From positions 1-45,000 of the forward strand of contig NZ_CP080414.1 of NCBI RefSeq assembly GCF_019457615.1: a stretch of DNA of 45,000 nucleotides. The letters run 5' to 3'. Of this stretch, positions 1 to 9,074 are shown in pieces. The position numbers were made by a program, and so were the translations under genes. The first letter of the stretch is position 1, and each line of letters opens with the position of its first letter. Origin of the DNA: Shewanella zhangzhouensis. GTDB taxonomy: Bacteria > Pseudomonadota > Gammaproteobacteria > Enterobacterales > Shewanellaceae. The notes beneath the pieces were generated by a model. The model was not told where the DNA came from. It ran no database searches and saw only the letters and a list, made by a program, of their open reading frames with translations.

Positions 1-1374
1 GTGGCGGTTTCACTTTGGCAACAGTGTATCGGCAGGCTGCAGGATGAGCTTTCTGCACAGCAATTCAGCATGTGGATCAGACCGTTACAGGCCGAAATGG
101 AAGGTGACACCCTGGTGCTTTATGCGCCAAACCGCTTCGTGTTGGATTGGGTGCGCGACAAGTACATCAATTCCATCAACCAATTTTTTACCGAGCAAAT
201 GGGGGATAATGCCCCAAAACTGCGCTTTGATATCGGCAGTCGTCCCTCTGCCAAACCTCAAGCTCAGGCTCCTGCCCCTGTTAAGGCCGCTGCGCCTCAG
301 CCCAAGCCAGGCAACAGCTTCGTCAGCCAGCCTGAACCTGCTGTCAGCAATCATCGCAGTAACATCAATCCCACCTATCAGTTTGACAACTTTGTAGAAG
401 GTAAATCGAACCAGTTGGGTAAGGCTGCGGCATTGCAAGTGGCTGAAAATCCAGGCGGCGCTTATAACCCGCTGTTTTTGTATGGTGGTACCGGTCTGGG
501 TAAAACCCACCTGCTGCACGCAGTGGGCAATGGCATTATTAAAAACAATCCCAATGCCAAAGTGGTGTACATGCATTCCGAGCGCTTTGTGCAGGACATG
601 GTCAAGGCGCTGCAAAACAATGCCATCGAAGAGTTCAAGCGTTATTACCGCAGTGTCGATGCGCTCTTTATCGATGACATCCAATTTTTTGCCAACAAAG
701 ACAGATCCCAGGAAGAATTTTTCCACACCTTCAACGCGCTGCTGGAAGGCAATCATCAGATCATCCTGACGTCGGATCGCTATCCAAAAGAAATCGATGG
801 GGTAGAAGACAGGCTCAAGTCCCGCTTCGGCTGGGGCTTAACGGTTGCCATTGAGCCGCCTGAATTGGAAACCCGGGTAGCAATTTTGATGCGCAAGGCC
901 CAGGAGAGCGGCATCAACCTGCCCGATGAAGTGGCTTTTTTTATTGCCAAGCGTTTGCGTTCCAACGTGCGTGAGCTGGAAGGCGCCCTGAACCGGGTTA
1001 TTGCCAACGCGAATTTCACCGGTCGGCCCATCACTATCGATTTTGTGCGCGAAGCACTGCGTGACCTCTTGGCTCTGCAGGAAAAATTGGTCACTATAGA
1101 CAACATTCAGAAGACGGTGGCCGAATACTACAAAATCAAAATGGCTGACATGTTGTCAAAGCGTCGTTCCCGCAGTGTGGCACGCCCAAGACAAATGGCC
1201 ATGGCCCTCTCCAAAGAGCTGACCAACCAAAGTTTGCCCGAGATTGGCGATGCCTTTGGTGGCCGCGACCACACGACTGTGCTGCACGCCTGTCGCAAGA
1301 TCGCCCAGCTGCGCGAAGAGAGCCACGATATTAAAGAAGATTACGCCAACCTGATTCGTACCTTATCTTCCTAA
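1..1374 (+). CDS. dnaA: Chromosomal replication initiator protein DnaA
   Basis: DnaA binds DnaA boxes at oriC, oligomerises with ATP and melts the origin. The 457-residue product has the full family layout: an N-terminal DnaB/DiaA-interaction domain (about 1-85), a Pro/Ala/Gln-rich linker (about 85-120), an AAA+ domain with Walker A GGTGLGKT at 162-169 and Walker B LFIDDIQ at 222-228, and a C-terminal helix-turn-helix with the DnaA signature GGRDHTT at 420-426. The start is GTG at the first base of the window, so its ribosome-binding site and promoter, and presumably oriC, lie just outside. It heads the conserved dnaA-dnaN-recF-gyrB block, with a 19-base gap to dnaN. Identification is secure; length matches the family. 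Confidence 0.98.
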   Translation: MAVSLWQQCIGRLQDELSAQQFSMWIRPLQAEMEGDTLVLYAPNRFVLDWVRDKYINSINQFFTEQMGDNAPKLRFDIGSRPSAKPQAQAPAPVKAAAPQPKPGNSFVSQPEPAVSNHRSNINPTYQFDNFVEGKSNQLGKAAALQVAENPGGAYNPLFLYGGTGLGKTHLLHAVGNGIIKNNPNAKVVYMHSERFVQDMVKALQNNAIEEFKRYYRSVDALFIDDIQFFANKDRSQEEFFHTFNALLEGNHQIILTSDRYPKEIDGVEDRLKSRFGWGLTVAIEPPELETRVAILMRKAQESGINLPDEVAFFIAKRLRSNVRELEGALNRVIANANFTGRPITIDFVREALRDLLALQEKLVTIDNIQKTVAEYYKIKMADMLSKRRSRSVARPRQMAMALSKELTNQSLPEIGDAFGGRDHTTVLHACRKIAQLREESHDIKEDYANLIRTLSS

Positions 1375-1393
1375 AAGACAGGGATTGGACACG

Positions 1394-2494
1394 ATGAAAT
1401 TTTCTATTGATAGGGATGCGCTGTTAAAACCGTTGCAGCTGGTAAGCGGAGCGGTGGAAAGACGGCATAATCTGCCTATTCTGGCGAATCTTTTAGTGGA
1501 AGTAAGTGGTCACTCACTTAAGATGACCGGCACCGACCTGGAAGTGGAACTCGTGGGTGAAGCCACGGTTCACGGTGATGTTCAGGAAGGCCGCACCACA
1601 GTGCCCGCCAAGAAGTTACTGGATATCGTCAAGTCCCTGCCAGAGCAGACCGAAATCAAGGTCGAGCAGCAGGAAAACAAATGGTTGCTGCGCTGCGGTC
1701 GCAGCCGTTTCTCTCTGGCAACCCTGCCAGCCGAAGAATACCCCAATGTCGAGGCATTCCGCCCGGACATCGAATTTACCCTAAAGCAGGGCACCCTCAA
1801 GTCGCTTATCGACTCCACTCAGTTTTCCATGGCAAACCAGGATGTGCGTTACTACCTTAACGGCCTGTTGATTGAGACTGAGGGTAATGTACTGCGTGCC
1901 GTGGCAACCGACGGTCATCGTCTGGCGCTGAGCCATCGCATGATTGAAGCCTCATTGCCTGAGAAGCAGGTGATTGTACCCCGTAAGGGTGTGGTGGAAC
2001 TGTCGCGCCTGCTCGATGCAGAAGATCAGGACATCACCCTGGCCATCGGTGAGAGCGCTATTCGTGCTACCACTGCCACAGCCGTATTCACCAGTAAGCT
2101 GGTGGACGGTCGCTTCCCCGACTATCGTCGGGTGCTGCCCAAGGGCGGTGACAAGATAGTGATAGCCAGTCGTAACCAGCTCAAACAGGCACTGCTGCGG
2201 GCGTCGATTCTGTCGAACGAAAAATTCCGTGGCGTGCGTATCCTGCTGGAAGATAGCTTGCTTAAAATCACCGCCAACAACCCCGAGCAGGAAGAAGCCG
2301 AAGAAATCATCGACGTGGATTACAACTCCACCACCCTCGAAATAGGCTTTAACGTCTCCTATTTGCTGGATGTGCTCAACAGCCTGCGCTCCGATGAAGT
2401 GCGTGTCACCCTCATCGACAGTAACTCCAGTGCCCTGATTGAAAACCACGTGGAAGAAGACTCCATGTACGTGGTCATGCCAATGAGGCTCTAA
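1394..2494 (+). CDS. dnaN: DNA polymerase III beta subunit (sliding clamp)
   Basis: The beta clamp is a ring-shaped dimer that tethers DNA polymerase III and repair polymerases to DNA. The product is 366 residues, the usual length, and begins MKFSIDRDALLKPLQ, very like the E. coli clamp. It ends MYVVMPMRL, the conserved C-terminus that forms part of the clamp's protein-binding cleft. I chose ATG at 1394 because family members begin MKF and an AGGG ribosome-binding sequence sits about 10 bases upstream. A TTG at 1385 in the same frame would add three residues and lies too close to that sequence. It probably shares transcripts with dnaA and recF. Confidence 0.97.
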   Translation: MKFSIDRDALLKPLQLVSGAVERRHNLPILANLLVEVSGHSLKMTGTDLEVELVGEATVHGDVQEGRTTVPAKKLLDIVKSLPEQTEIKVEQQENKWLLRCGRSRFSLATLPAEEYPNVEAFRPDIEFTLKQGTLKSLIDSTQFSMANQDVRYYLNGLLIETEGNVLRAVATDGHRLALSHRMIEASLPEKQVIVPRKGVVELSRLLDAEDQDITLAIGESAIRATTATAVFTSKLVDGRFPDYRRVLPKGGDKIVIASRNQLKQALLRASILSNEKFRGVRILLEDSLLKITANNPEQEEAEEIIDVDYNSTTLEIGFNVSYLLDVLNSLRSDEVRVTLIDSNSSALIENHVEEDSMYVVMPMRL

Positions 2495-2521
2495 GACCGT
2501 CGTTGACGAGTCTTTGTTGGT

Positions 2522-3604
2522 ATGAGCCTCAGTCGTCTCTCCATCGACGCATTTCGCAATATTGATTCAGCCCAGCTTGCCCCAGGCGCCGGGCTGAATC
2601 TTATTTATGGCCATAACGGCAGCGGAAAAACCAGTATCCTCGAAGCTATTTACTTTTTGGGCATGGGCCGCTCGTTCCGAAGTCATTTGTCCCAGCGGGT
2701 TATCCAGAACGATGCCGACAGTCTGACGCTGTTTGCGGTAGCCCAAGGGCAGGCCGGAGACAGTCGTATCGGTCTGCGGCGGCATCGCAGTGGCGATACC
2801 GAAGTCAAAATCGACGGCGAAAAGGTTAAGCGACTGTCGCAATTGGCGGAAGCTTTACCCATTCAGGTGATCACTCCCGAGAGCTTTTCACTGCTGTTTG
2901 AGGGCCCTTCGGCGCGGCGTCAATTTATCGATTGGGGCGCCTTCCATGCCTCCAAACAGTTTCATCTGGCATGGATGAATACACGCAGAATTTTAAAGCA
3001 AAGAAATCAGCTGCTTAGAGATGGAGCTAGTTACGAACACATCGCTTTCTGGGATAAGGAATTAATTCGCTATGCCCTTGAAGTCACAGCGATAAGAAAC
3101 GATTATGTAGGCTCGTTAAATGGCGTGCTTAAGGGTATAATCGGGGAGTTTTTACCCGATGTGGATATCCGGGTTTCTTTCACCCGTGGCTGGGACAGCA
3201 AGACCGACTTTGCCGAGTTGCTCCAGACCCAGTATGCGCGGGATTTGGCCATAGGTCATACGGTCAGCGGACCCCATAAGGCAGACCTCAGATTGCGGGT
3301 TGGTAATTTGCCCGCACAGGATGCGCTGTCCCGCGGCCAACTGAAACTATTGGTGTGTGCCTTGCGCATTGCCCAGGGCAAGTTGCTCAAGCAACAAATC
3401 GATAAACACAGCATCTATTTGGTGGACGATCTGCCCTCCGAGTTGGATGCCAAGCACAGGCAGTTGTTGCTGAAGGAACTGATAGAGACGGGGGCGCAAT
3501 TGTTTGTCACCGCCATCGAACCTTCAGCCATTGTGGATTCTTTGCCTGTGCCCCCCGACAGGATGTTTCATGTACAGGCCGGCCGGGTAACACAGACTAA
3601 ATAA
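2522..3604 (+). CDS. recF: DNA replication and repair protein RecF
   Basis: RecF is an SMC-like ATPase that, with RecO and RecR, loads RecA on gapped DNA at stalled forks. The 360-residue product has Walker A GHNGSGKT at residues 30-37, an ABC-type signature region (DALSRGQLKLL) near residue 270, and a Walker B/D-loop stretch (YLVDDLPSELD) near residue 300. Length matches the family. It follows dnaN by 27 bases and precedes gyrB by 93 bases, the classic order. No strong Shine-Dalgarno is visible before ATG 2522, so translation may be weak, as is typical of recF. Confidence 0.96.
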   Translation: MSLSRLSIDAFRNIDSAQLAPGAGLNLIYGHNGSGKTSILEAIYFLGMGRSFRSHLSQRVIQNDADSLTLFAVAQGQAGDSRIGLRRHRSGDTEVKIDGEKVKRLSQLAEALPIQVITPESFSLLFEGPSARRQFIDWGAFHASKQFHLAWMNTRRILKQRNQLLRDGASYEHIAFWDKELIRYALEVTAIRNDYVGSLNGVLKGIIGEFLPDVDIRVSFTRGWDSKTDFAELLQTQYARDLAIGHTVSGPHKADLRLRVGNLPAQDALSRGQLKLLVCALRIAQGKLLKQQIDKHSIYLVDDLPSELDAKHRQLLLKELIETGAQLFVTAIEPSAIVDSLPVPPDRMFHVQAGRVTQTK

Positions 3605-3697
3605 GGAAGGGGCAGGCCCCGGGGAGAGGTTATCCCCAGAGTCCTCCCGGTATGTTGACGGGAAGATGCACCCTTCCATAACCGACGAGAGAGAAAT

Positions 3698-6115
3698 ATG
3701 TCAGAGAATACTTACGATTCGTCGAGTATTAAGGTACTTAAAGGCCTTGATGCAGTACGCAAAAGACCCGGGATGTATATCGGTGACACCGACGATGGCA
3801 CAGGTCTGCATCACATGGTGTTTGAGGTCGTCGACAACTCTATCGACGAAGCCCTGGCCGGGCATTGCAGCGAAATCACCATCACCATCCATGTGGATGG
3901 TTCAGTCTCGGTAAAAGACGATGGCCGTGGTATTCCGGTAGCCATTCACCCTGAAGAAGGGGTGTCTGCCGCAGAAGTGATCATGACGGTACTGCACGCC
4001 GGTGGTAAGTTCGACGACAACTCCTATAAGGTGTCTGGTGGTCTGCACGGTGTGGGTGTGTCAGTGGTAAACGCCCTGTCCAAAAAGCTGCAGCTGACCA
4101 TTCGCCGTGAAGGCAAGGTACACGAGCAGTTTTATACCCATGGTGTGCCTGACGCGCCAATCAAGGTTGTTGGTGATGCCACCAAAACCGGTACCGAAGT
4201 ACGTTTTTGGCCAAGCGAAGAAACCTTCTCCGACACCCTGTTCCATTTCGATATTCTCGCCAAGCGCGTTCGCGAGCTGTCGTTCCTGAACTCTGGCGTA
4301 GGTATTCGTTTGGTTGACGAGCGCGACAACAAAGACGAATTCTTCAAGTATGAAGGTGGTATCAGTGCTTTCGTTGAGTACCTGAACCGCAACAAGACTC
4401 CGGTAAACAAGGACATCTTCCACTTCGCCCAGGAGCGCGAAGACGGTATTACCGTGGAAGTGGCCATGCAGTGGAACGATGGTTTCCAGGAAAACATCTA
4501 CTGCTTTACCAACAACATTCCCCAGCGTGACGGTGGTACCCACCTGGCCGGTTTCCGTGGCGCGCTGACCCGTAACCTCAACAACTACATGGAAGCTGAG
4601 GGTTACAACAAGAAGAACAAAACCAATGCCACCGGTGATGATGCCCGTGAAGGTTTGACCGCTGTCATTTCGGTGAAGGTGCCAGATCCCAAGTTCAGCT
4701 CCCAAACAAAAGACAAGCTGGTTTCCAGTGAAGTGAAGTCGGCTGTTGAGCAGACCATGGGTGAAAAGCTGGGTGATTACCTGCTGGAAAACCCCACAGA
4801 CGCCAAACTGATTGTGGGCAAGATCATCGATGCGGCCCGTGCCCGTGAAGCGGCCCGTAAGGCTCGTGAAATGACCCGCCGTAAAGGCGCGTTGGACCTG
4901 GGTGGTCTGCCAGGTAAGTTGGCTGACTGTCAGGAAAAAGATCCCGGACTCTCCGAAATCTACATAGTGGAGGGTGATTCGGCCGGTGGCTCTGCCAAAC
5001 AAGGCCGAAACCGTAAAAATCAGGCGATTCTGCCACTGAAGGGTAAAATCCTTAACGTAGAAAAAGCCCGTTTCGACAAGATGCTGTCTTCTCAGGAAGT
5101 GGCGACCCTTATCACCGCCCTGGGCTGTGGCATCGGCCGCGACGAGTACGATCCGGACAAGACCCGTTACCACTACATCATCATCATGACGGATGCTGAC
5201 GTGGACGGTTCTCACATTCGTACCCTGCTGCTGACCTTCTTCTTCCGTCAGATGCCTGAGCTGATTGAGCGCGGTTACGTGTATATCGCCCAGCCACCAC
5301 TGTACAAGGTGAAAAAGGGCAAGCACGAGCAGTACCTGAAAGACGATCCGGCCCTGACCGAGTTTTTGACCACAGGTGCACTCGACGGCGCTTCTATTCA
5401 CCCATCACAGGGTGCGCCCGGCATGAGCGGTGAGCCGTTGGAAAAGCTGGTGAATCAGTACCGTGAAGTGGAAGGCATCATCGCCCGTCTGGATCTGCGT
5501 TATCCAGAGGTGCTGACCGACCGTATGCTCTACCACCCAGTGCTGAGCAACGACATGCTGGCGGATCAGGCCAAGGTGCAAGCCTGGTGTGATGCTTTTG
5601 TGGCCGATCTGGTTGAGCGTGAAAGCAGCGGCGTACTTTACAACGCCGTGGCCGAGCACGATCCGGAGCGTCAGGTGTACGTACCCAAGGTGATCCTGCG
5701 TCGCCACGGTATCGACCACGAGTACCTGTTCAGCTATGACTTCTTCCAATCCAGCGACTATCGCAAGATGGGCGCCCTGGCCAACGCACTCGATGGCCTG
5801 ATTGAAGAAGGTGGTTACGTACAGCGCGGCGAGAAAGTGAAGCCAGTGACCAGCTTTATCGAAGCCCTCGACTGGCTGGTGGGCGAGTCCAAGCGCGGAC
5901 TCTACATCCAGCGCTATAAGGGGCTGGGTGAGATGAACCCAGAGCAGCTGTGGGAAACCACCATGGATCCTGAGAGCCGCCGTATGCTGCAGGTGACCAT
6001 TGAAGACGCCATTGCCGCCGATCAGCTGTTTACTTGTTTGATGGGTGACCAGGTTGAGCCGCGCCGCGACTTTATTGAAGCCAACGCCCTGAACGTGGCC
6101 AACCTCGACGTCTAA
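3698..6115 (+). CDS. gyrB: DNA gyrase subunit B
   Basis: GyrB is the ATPase subunit of DNA gyrase (A2B2), which introduces negative supercoils. The product is 805 residues, matching the E. coli-type long GyrB. It has an N-terminal GHKL ATPase domain (DDGRGIPV, GGLHGVGVSVVNALS), a transducer domain, a TOPRIM domain with EGDSAGGSA starting at Glu425 and the acidic MTDADVDGSH motif, the roughly 170-residue insert of gram-negative GyrB, and the C-terminal QRYKGLGEMNPEQLW signature. The ATG is preceded by a purine-rich GAGAGAGA ribosome-binding sequence. A bidirectional terminator follows immediately. A long open frame on the opposite strand is a shadow of this highly codon-biased gene. Confidence 0.98.
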   Translation: MSENTYDSSSIKVLKGLDAVRKRPGMYIGDTDDGTGLHHMVFEVVDNSIDEALAGHCSEITITIHVDGSVSVKDDGRGIPVAIHPEEGVSAAEVIMTVLHAGGKFDDNSYKVSGGLHGVGVSVVNALSKKLQLTIRREGKVHEQFYTHGVPDAPIKVVGDATKTGTEVRFWPSEETFSDTLFHFDILAKRVRELSFLNSGVGIRLVDERDNKDEFFKYEGGISAFVEYLNRNKTPVNKDIFHFAQEREDGITVEVAMQWNDGFQENIYCFTNNIPQRDGGTHLAGFRGALTRNLNNYMEAEGYNKKNKTNATGDDAREGLTAVISVKVPDPKFSSQTKDKLVSSEVKSAVEQTMGEKLGDYLLENPTDAKLIVGKIIDAARAREAARKAREMTRRKGALDLGGLPGKLADCQEKDPGLSEIYIVEGDSAGGSAKQGRNRKNQAILPLKGKILNVEKARFDKMLSSQEVATLITALGCGIGRDEYDPDKTRYHYIIIMTDADVDGSHIRTLLLTFFFRQMPELIERGYVYIAQPPLYKVKKGKHEQYLKDDPALTEFLTTGALDGASIHPSQGAPGMSGEPLEKLVNQYREVEGIIARLDLRYPEVLTDRMLYHPVLSNDMLADQAKVQAWCDAFVADLVERESSGVLYNAVAEHDPERQVYVPKVILRRHGIDHEYLFSYDFFQSSDYRKMGALANALDGLIEEGGYVQRGEKVKPVTSFIEALDWLVGESKRGLYIQRYKGLGEMNPEQLWETTMDPESRRMLQVTIEDAIAADQLFTCLMGDQVEPRRDFIEANALNVANLDV

Positions 6116-6131
6116 TCGTCCGCTTCGGAAC

Positions 6132-6163
6132 AAAAAAGGGAAAGCAGCTGCTTTCCCTTTTTT
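6132..6163. terminator. Bidirectional rho-independent terminator between gyrB and the convergent gene
   Basis: An inverted repeat GGGAAAGCAG/CTGCTTTCCC is flanked by A-runs on the left and T-runs on the right, so it works as a terminator on either strand. It serves gyrB (+) and the convergent hypothetical gene (-), whose TAA lies at its right edge. Confidence 0.85.
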
Positions 6164-6926
6164 ATACGCCCGATGCCACCAGGTAGAAGTATTCGCCGAA
6201 TTCTGCAGATTTGTCATAGGAAGCAGCGGTGCTTCTGAATGTCCACCAGCTTTCATCCACCATTTCTTTAAAGATTTTGTCCCAACCCTTGGGTATCAAC
6301 TCAAAGCCTCTTATTTCGCAGGTCTTCTTTTTACAGTTGATGGCCTGAATTTCCACGTCACCCGACTGGGCATGGGTCAGGATAAAGTCACTGATCTGTT
6401 GTTCCATTACCACGGCCCAATCATCATCTTTGGGTTCGGTTTGAAGAGTGATGAACAGCTCTGCAAGCATTCCTTGCTGTTTTGCCATCAGAGCGGCGAA
6501 AGGCGCTGGCAGGTAGCGCTCGGCATCCTCAACCGCCACTGTGTCGGCCCTTTTGTCGGGCGAATTATTCTGCATAGAGTCTTGGGCGGCATCGGTACTT
6601 GCCGTAAGAGCTTTGGTCTCGGCCGCCTCCTTATGGAGTGCTTCTTTTAAATAGTCATTTTCGCTCTGCAGTGCTGCGATGGTGAGCTGCAATGCGGCAA
6701 TCGTTTCTGTGCTTTTATCACCCGCGTCGCTGCTGCCTGTGTTATCGGTGTGCGTTTGGACTGAGGCGGGCGGCTGAGCGGGATTTGGCTTTTCTGCAAC
6801 TGCGGGCGGCATGAGCGGTTGTAAAGCCGTTATGGCGGCGGTCGGCTGTTTGCTGACAACATAGCCCAGAGCTACCCCTGCCATCAAACACACGCCACTC
6901 TGGAGCCAGGATTGTTTCACTATCAC
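6162..6926 (-). CDS. Hypothetical membrane-anchored protein with coiled coil and C-terminal domain
   Basis: I do not recognise this 254-residue protein. It has one N-terminal hydrophobic segment (about residues 8-24), likely a membrane anchor with the rest in the periplasm. A Pro/Ala/Thr-rich low-complexity stretch follows (30-72), then a probable coiled coil (about 74-110). The globular C-terminal domain (about 136-254) has a Cys pair at 198 and 203 (NCKKKTCEIRG) that could form a disulfide. GTG at 6926 is chosen because GGAGG lies 6 bases upstream. A weak promoter candidate (TTGAAA at 6995-7000, 17-base spacer, TAATTT at 6972-6977, minus strand) precedes it. It is convergent with gyrB and stands alone. 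It is probably lineage-specific; no function can be assigned. Confidence 0.8.
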   Translation of the reverse strand: MIVKQSWLQSGVCLMAGVALGYVVSKQPTAAITALQPLMPPAVAEKPNPAQPPASVQTHTDNTGSSDAGDKSTETIAALQLTIAALQSENDYLKEALHKEAAETKALTASTDAAQDSMQNNSPDKRADTVAVEDAERYLPAPFAALMAKQQGMLAELFITLQTEPKDDDWAVVMEQQISDFILTHAQSGDVEIQAINCKKKTCEIRGFELIPKGWDKIFKEMVDESWWTFRSTAASYDKSAEFGEYFYLVASGV

Positions 6927-7024
6927 GGTATGCCTCCATGCATTTTAAAGCCATTCAATAAGTTAACTAGAAAATTACTTTGATAGGCTGCCGTTTTCAA
7001 CAGTACCGATGTTCATGGCTGTCG

Positions 7025-7426
7025 CTAAAATGCGGCGCTTTGCACTTGCCCGTTAAAGTCGAAACACTCTTGTATTCGGCGCTGCTGGACCGCTGACAGG
7101 CTGTCTGGGGCGAATAAACCATATTCACTGTGCTCTGGGCTCAGGATGATATGCGGGCTTGTCAGGCGGGCGCGAAAGATGAAGGTCTGCGAGTTATAGA
7201 CCGAGTGAAAATACACGCCACTGAGATAGTCGATAATGACTTGCTGCCCGAGTTCCTCCAGACATTCGCGCATCAGTGCCTGATGTATGGTTTCGCCCGG
7301 CTCCAGGGCGCCGCCTGGAAGGCCCCAATGGCGGTTGCCATAATTTGCCTTGAGCAGTAGCACCTTACCTTCGTCGTTGGTGATAACCCCATGACAGCTC
7401 AAGCGAAAGGTATCGTCGAAGGCCAT
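7025..7426 (-). CDS. Nudix hydrolase, last gene of the pyroglutamate operon
   Basis: The 133-residue protein carries a complete Nudix box at residues 39-61: Gly39, five residues, Glu45, seven residues, then RECLEELG (53-60). Nudix enzymes hydrolyse nucleoside diphosphates linked to another group, using metal ions held by the box glutamates; the substrate cannot be read from sequence. The preceding HWGLPGG is typical of the family. ATG 7426 shares one base with the TGA of pcp (TGATG), indicating translational coupling. The open frame extends further upstream inside pcp, but the family-like N-terminus starts here. Its place at the end of a 5-oxoproline operon is unusual; it may be a passenger or a housecleaning enzyme. 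Confidence 0.88.
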   Translation of the reverse strand: MAFDDTFRLSCHGVITNDEGKVLLLKANYGNRHWGLPGGALEPGETIHQALMRECLEELGQQVIIDYLSGVYFHSVYNSQTFIFRARLTSPHIILSPEHSEYGLFAPDSLSAVQQRRIQECFDFNGQVQSAAF

Positions 7427-8079
7427 CAGTGGGTGACTCCGGCGCTCTCGTGGATGTCGTTGGCCGTGGTGACGGCGGTGGCCAGCATCAACCGTAGGCC
7501 ATGGATAACGGTTTCCAGCGCCATTGACGGCGTGCCCGGTAGCCGCGAGGCTTGTTCGGGTGCCAGCGGAATATGCAAAAAGCCGCCGCGGCATTCTGGG
7601 GTTTGGCTTAGCTGATGCAGCATGCCATAGAGCACATGGTTGCAGACAAAGGTGCCTGCGGTATTAGACACGGCCGCAGGGATCCCGGCTTCGCGCAGGT
7701 CGCGCACCATGGCCTTGATGGGCAGGGTGGCGAAGTAGGCCGCCGGGCCACCGGCTATCACGGGTTCATCGATGGGCTGCTGGCCGCGATTATCGGCAAT
7801 TCGGGCATCGTCGATATTGATGCCAATACGCTCAAGGGTCAGCTCACTGCGTCCGCTTGCTTGGCCAACACACAGCACCAGGGCTGGCTGGTGGTAATCG
7901 ATGGCTTCGGTCAGTTGCCTGAGTGCATCGTGGAACACGCAGGGCAGCTTGATGGCCTTAATCCTGTGGCGACAGATAAGCTCACCATCGAGGTTTTTTA
8001 CCGCCTCCCAGGATGGGTTAATCACCTCGCCGCCAAAGGGTTCAAATCCGGTGAGCAAAATCAGTGGCACGGGTTTCAT
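7426..8079 (-). CDS. pcp: Pyroglutamyl-peptidase I (pyrrolidone-carboxylate peptidase)
   Basis: Pcp is a cytoplasmic C15-family cysteine peptidase that removes N-terminal pyroglutamate from peptides and releases free 5-oxoproline. The 217-residue product has the family's N-terminus (LTGFEPFGGE, residues 9-18) and a complete catalytic triad: Glu83 (in LTLERIGIN), Cys146 (in NTAGTFVCN) and His169 (in FLHIPLAP). It lies 11 bases after DUF979 and couples to the Nudix gene through TGATG. Its product is the substrate of PxpABC encoded upstream in the same operon, so release and ring opening of 5-oxoproline are co-expressed. Confidence 0.96.
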   Translation of the reverse strand: MKPVPLILLTGFEPFGGEVINPSWEAVKNLDGELICRHRIKAIKLPCVFHDALRQLTEAIDYHQPALVLCVGQASGRSELTLERIGINIDDARIADNRGQQPIDEPVIAGGPAAYFATLPIKAMVRDLREAGIPAAVSNTAGTFVCNHVLYGMLHQLSQTPECRGGFLHIPLAPEQASRLPGTPSMALETVIHGLRLMLATAVTTANDIHESAGVTH

Positions 8080-8090
8080 AATGGGCTCGC

Positions 8091-9074
8091 TCAGTCAAAA
8101 ACGATGAAATACATCAGGAATATGTTGGTGGTCAGCAGTGCCAGCGCCGTGGGTATCTGCACCTTGATGACCTGATACTTGTCATCGAGGTCGAGTAAGG
8201 CCGCTGGCACTATGTTGAAATTGGCGGCCATGGGTGTCATCAGGGTGCCACAATAACCGGAGTACATGCCAATGGCCATCAGGGGCGCCGGGCTGGCGCC
8301 TTGACCCTCAATCAAAAACGGCAGGGCGATACCGGCGGTCATTACCGGGAAGGCGGCAAAGGCATTGCCCATGATCATGGTAAAGAGTGCCATCCCCACA
8401 CAGTAAATCACCACCAGCCCGAATCGATTATTGGGGTCAACAAACAGACTGACCAGCGCCTTGATGCTGTCGCCGGTTTGCGCCACCACAAACACGCCAC
8501 CCAGCATAGCCAACATTTGTGGCAGAATTGCGGCCCAGCCGATACTGTCCACCAATCGACGAGACTCTGCTACGGCCTTGAGTGGGTTATCGCCGGTCAG
8601 GCGCCAGCCCACCAGCAGGGCAACACCGCATGCCAGCGCCAGCGCCGCCAGGGTTTGATGTTTGGGGTCGAGCAGGAGCACTTCACCGAAACTGACCCCC
8701 GCAAGCAGCAGAGTAGCCGCAACCGTTAGCAGGGGGATAAGCAGCGCCGGCAGAAAGAGCTTATTGCCGAGTCGCTCGGCGCTGGCCGTTTTCTCGGCCG
8801 GGCTTGTTTCCTGATAATTGCCAAGGCTGACCCGGCCCATTCCCGCCAGTAAGGCGATACCAATCACCATGGTGCCCGCAATCTGGTGCGCCTGTTTGGT
8901 GCCCAGGGTATTCACCGCCAGGTCGCCAAACAGGAACAGGCTGCCGAACAGACCCCAAAACAAGGCTGTGGTCAGCCGTTTGGGATGTTGTTTGTCTCTC
9001 AGGGTCAGTATCACCAATATGGCCACCACAAGCCCAATCAGCAGGTAGATATCGTCGATGCTGATAAGGCTCAT
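8091..9074 (-). CDS. DUF979 family membrane protein (candidate 5-oxoproline transport component)
   Basis: A highly hydrophobic 327-residue protein with about nine or more predicted membrane segments and the DUF979-like C-terminal region GYCGTLMTPMAANFNIVPAALL. Function is not experimentally established to my knowledge. The family is known to co-occur with DUF969, pcp and LamB/YcsF genes, which suggests uptake or exchange of 5-oxoproline or pyroglutamyl peptides. The start at 9074 begins MSLISIDDIYLL and overlaps the DUF969 stop in an ATGA junction; a longer frame upstream would add 44 non-hydrophobic residues from inside DUF969 and is rejected. The role as the partner of DUF969 in one transporter is inference. 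Confidence 0.88.
   Translation of the reverse strand: MSLISIDDIYLLIGLVVAILVILTLRDKQHPKRLTTALFWGLFGSLFLFGDLAVNTLGTKQAHQIAGTMVIGIALLAGMGRVSLGNYQETSPAEKTASAERLGNKLFLPALLIPLLTVAATLLLAGVSFGEVLLLDPKHQTLAALALACGVALLVGWRLTGDNPLKAVAESRRLVDSIGWAAILPQMLAMLGGVFVVAQTGDSIKALVSLFVDPNNRFGLVVIYCVGMALFTMIMGNAFAAFPVMTAGIALPFLIEGQGASPAPLMAIGMYSGYCGTLMTPMAANFNIVPAALLDLDDKYQVIKVQIPTALALLTTNIFLMYFIVFD

Noticed and set aside
2446..2453. CCACGTGG in dnaN, as a parS site
   Set aside because: Only the 8-base core matches; the outer bases are not palindromic.
3630..3638. TTATCCCCA between recF and gyrB, as a DnaA box
   Set aside because: It is a single site with a mismatch and no neighbouring boxes or AT-rich unwinding element.
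4061..5401. 446-codon open frame opposite gyrB
   Set aside because: It lies entirely within gyrB, has no ribosome-binding site or recognisable domain, and results from gyrB codon bias.
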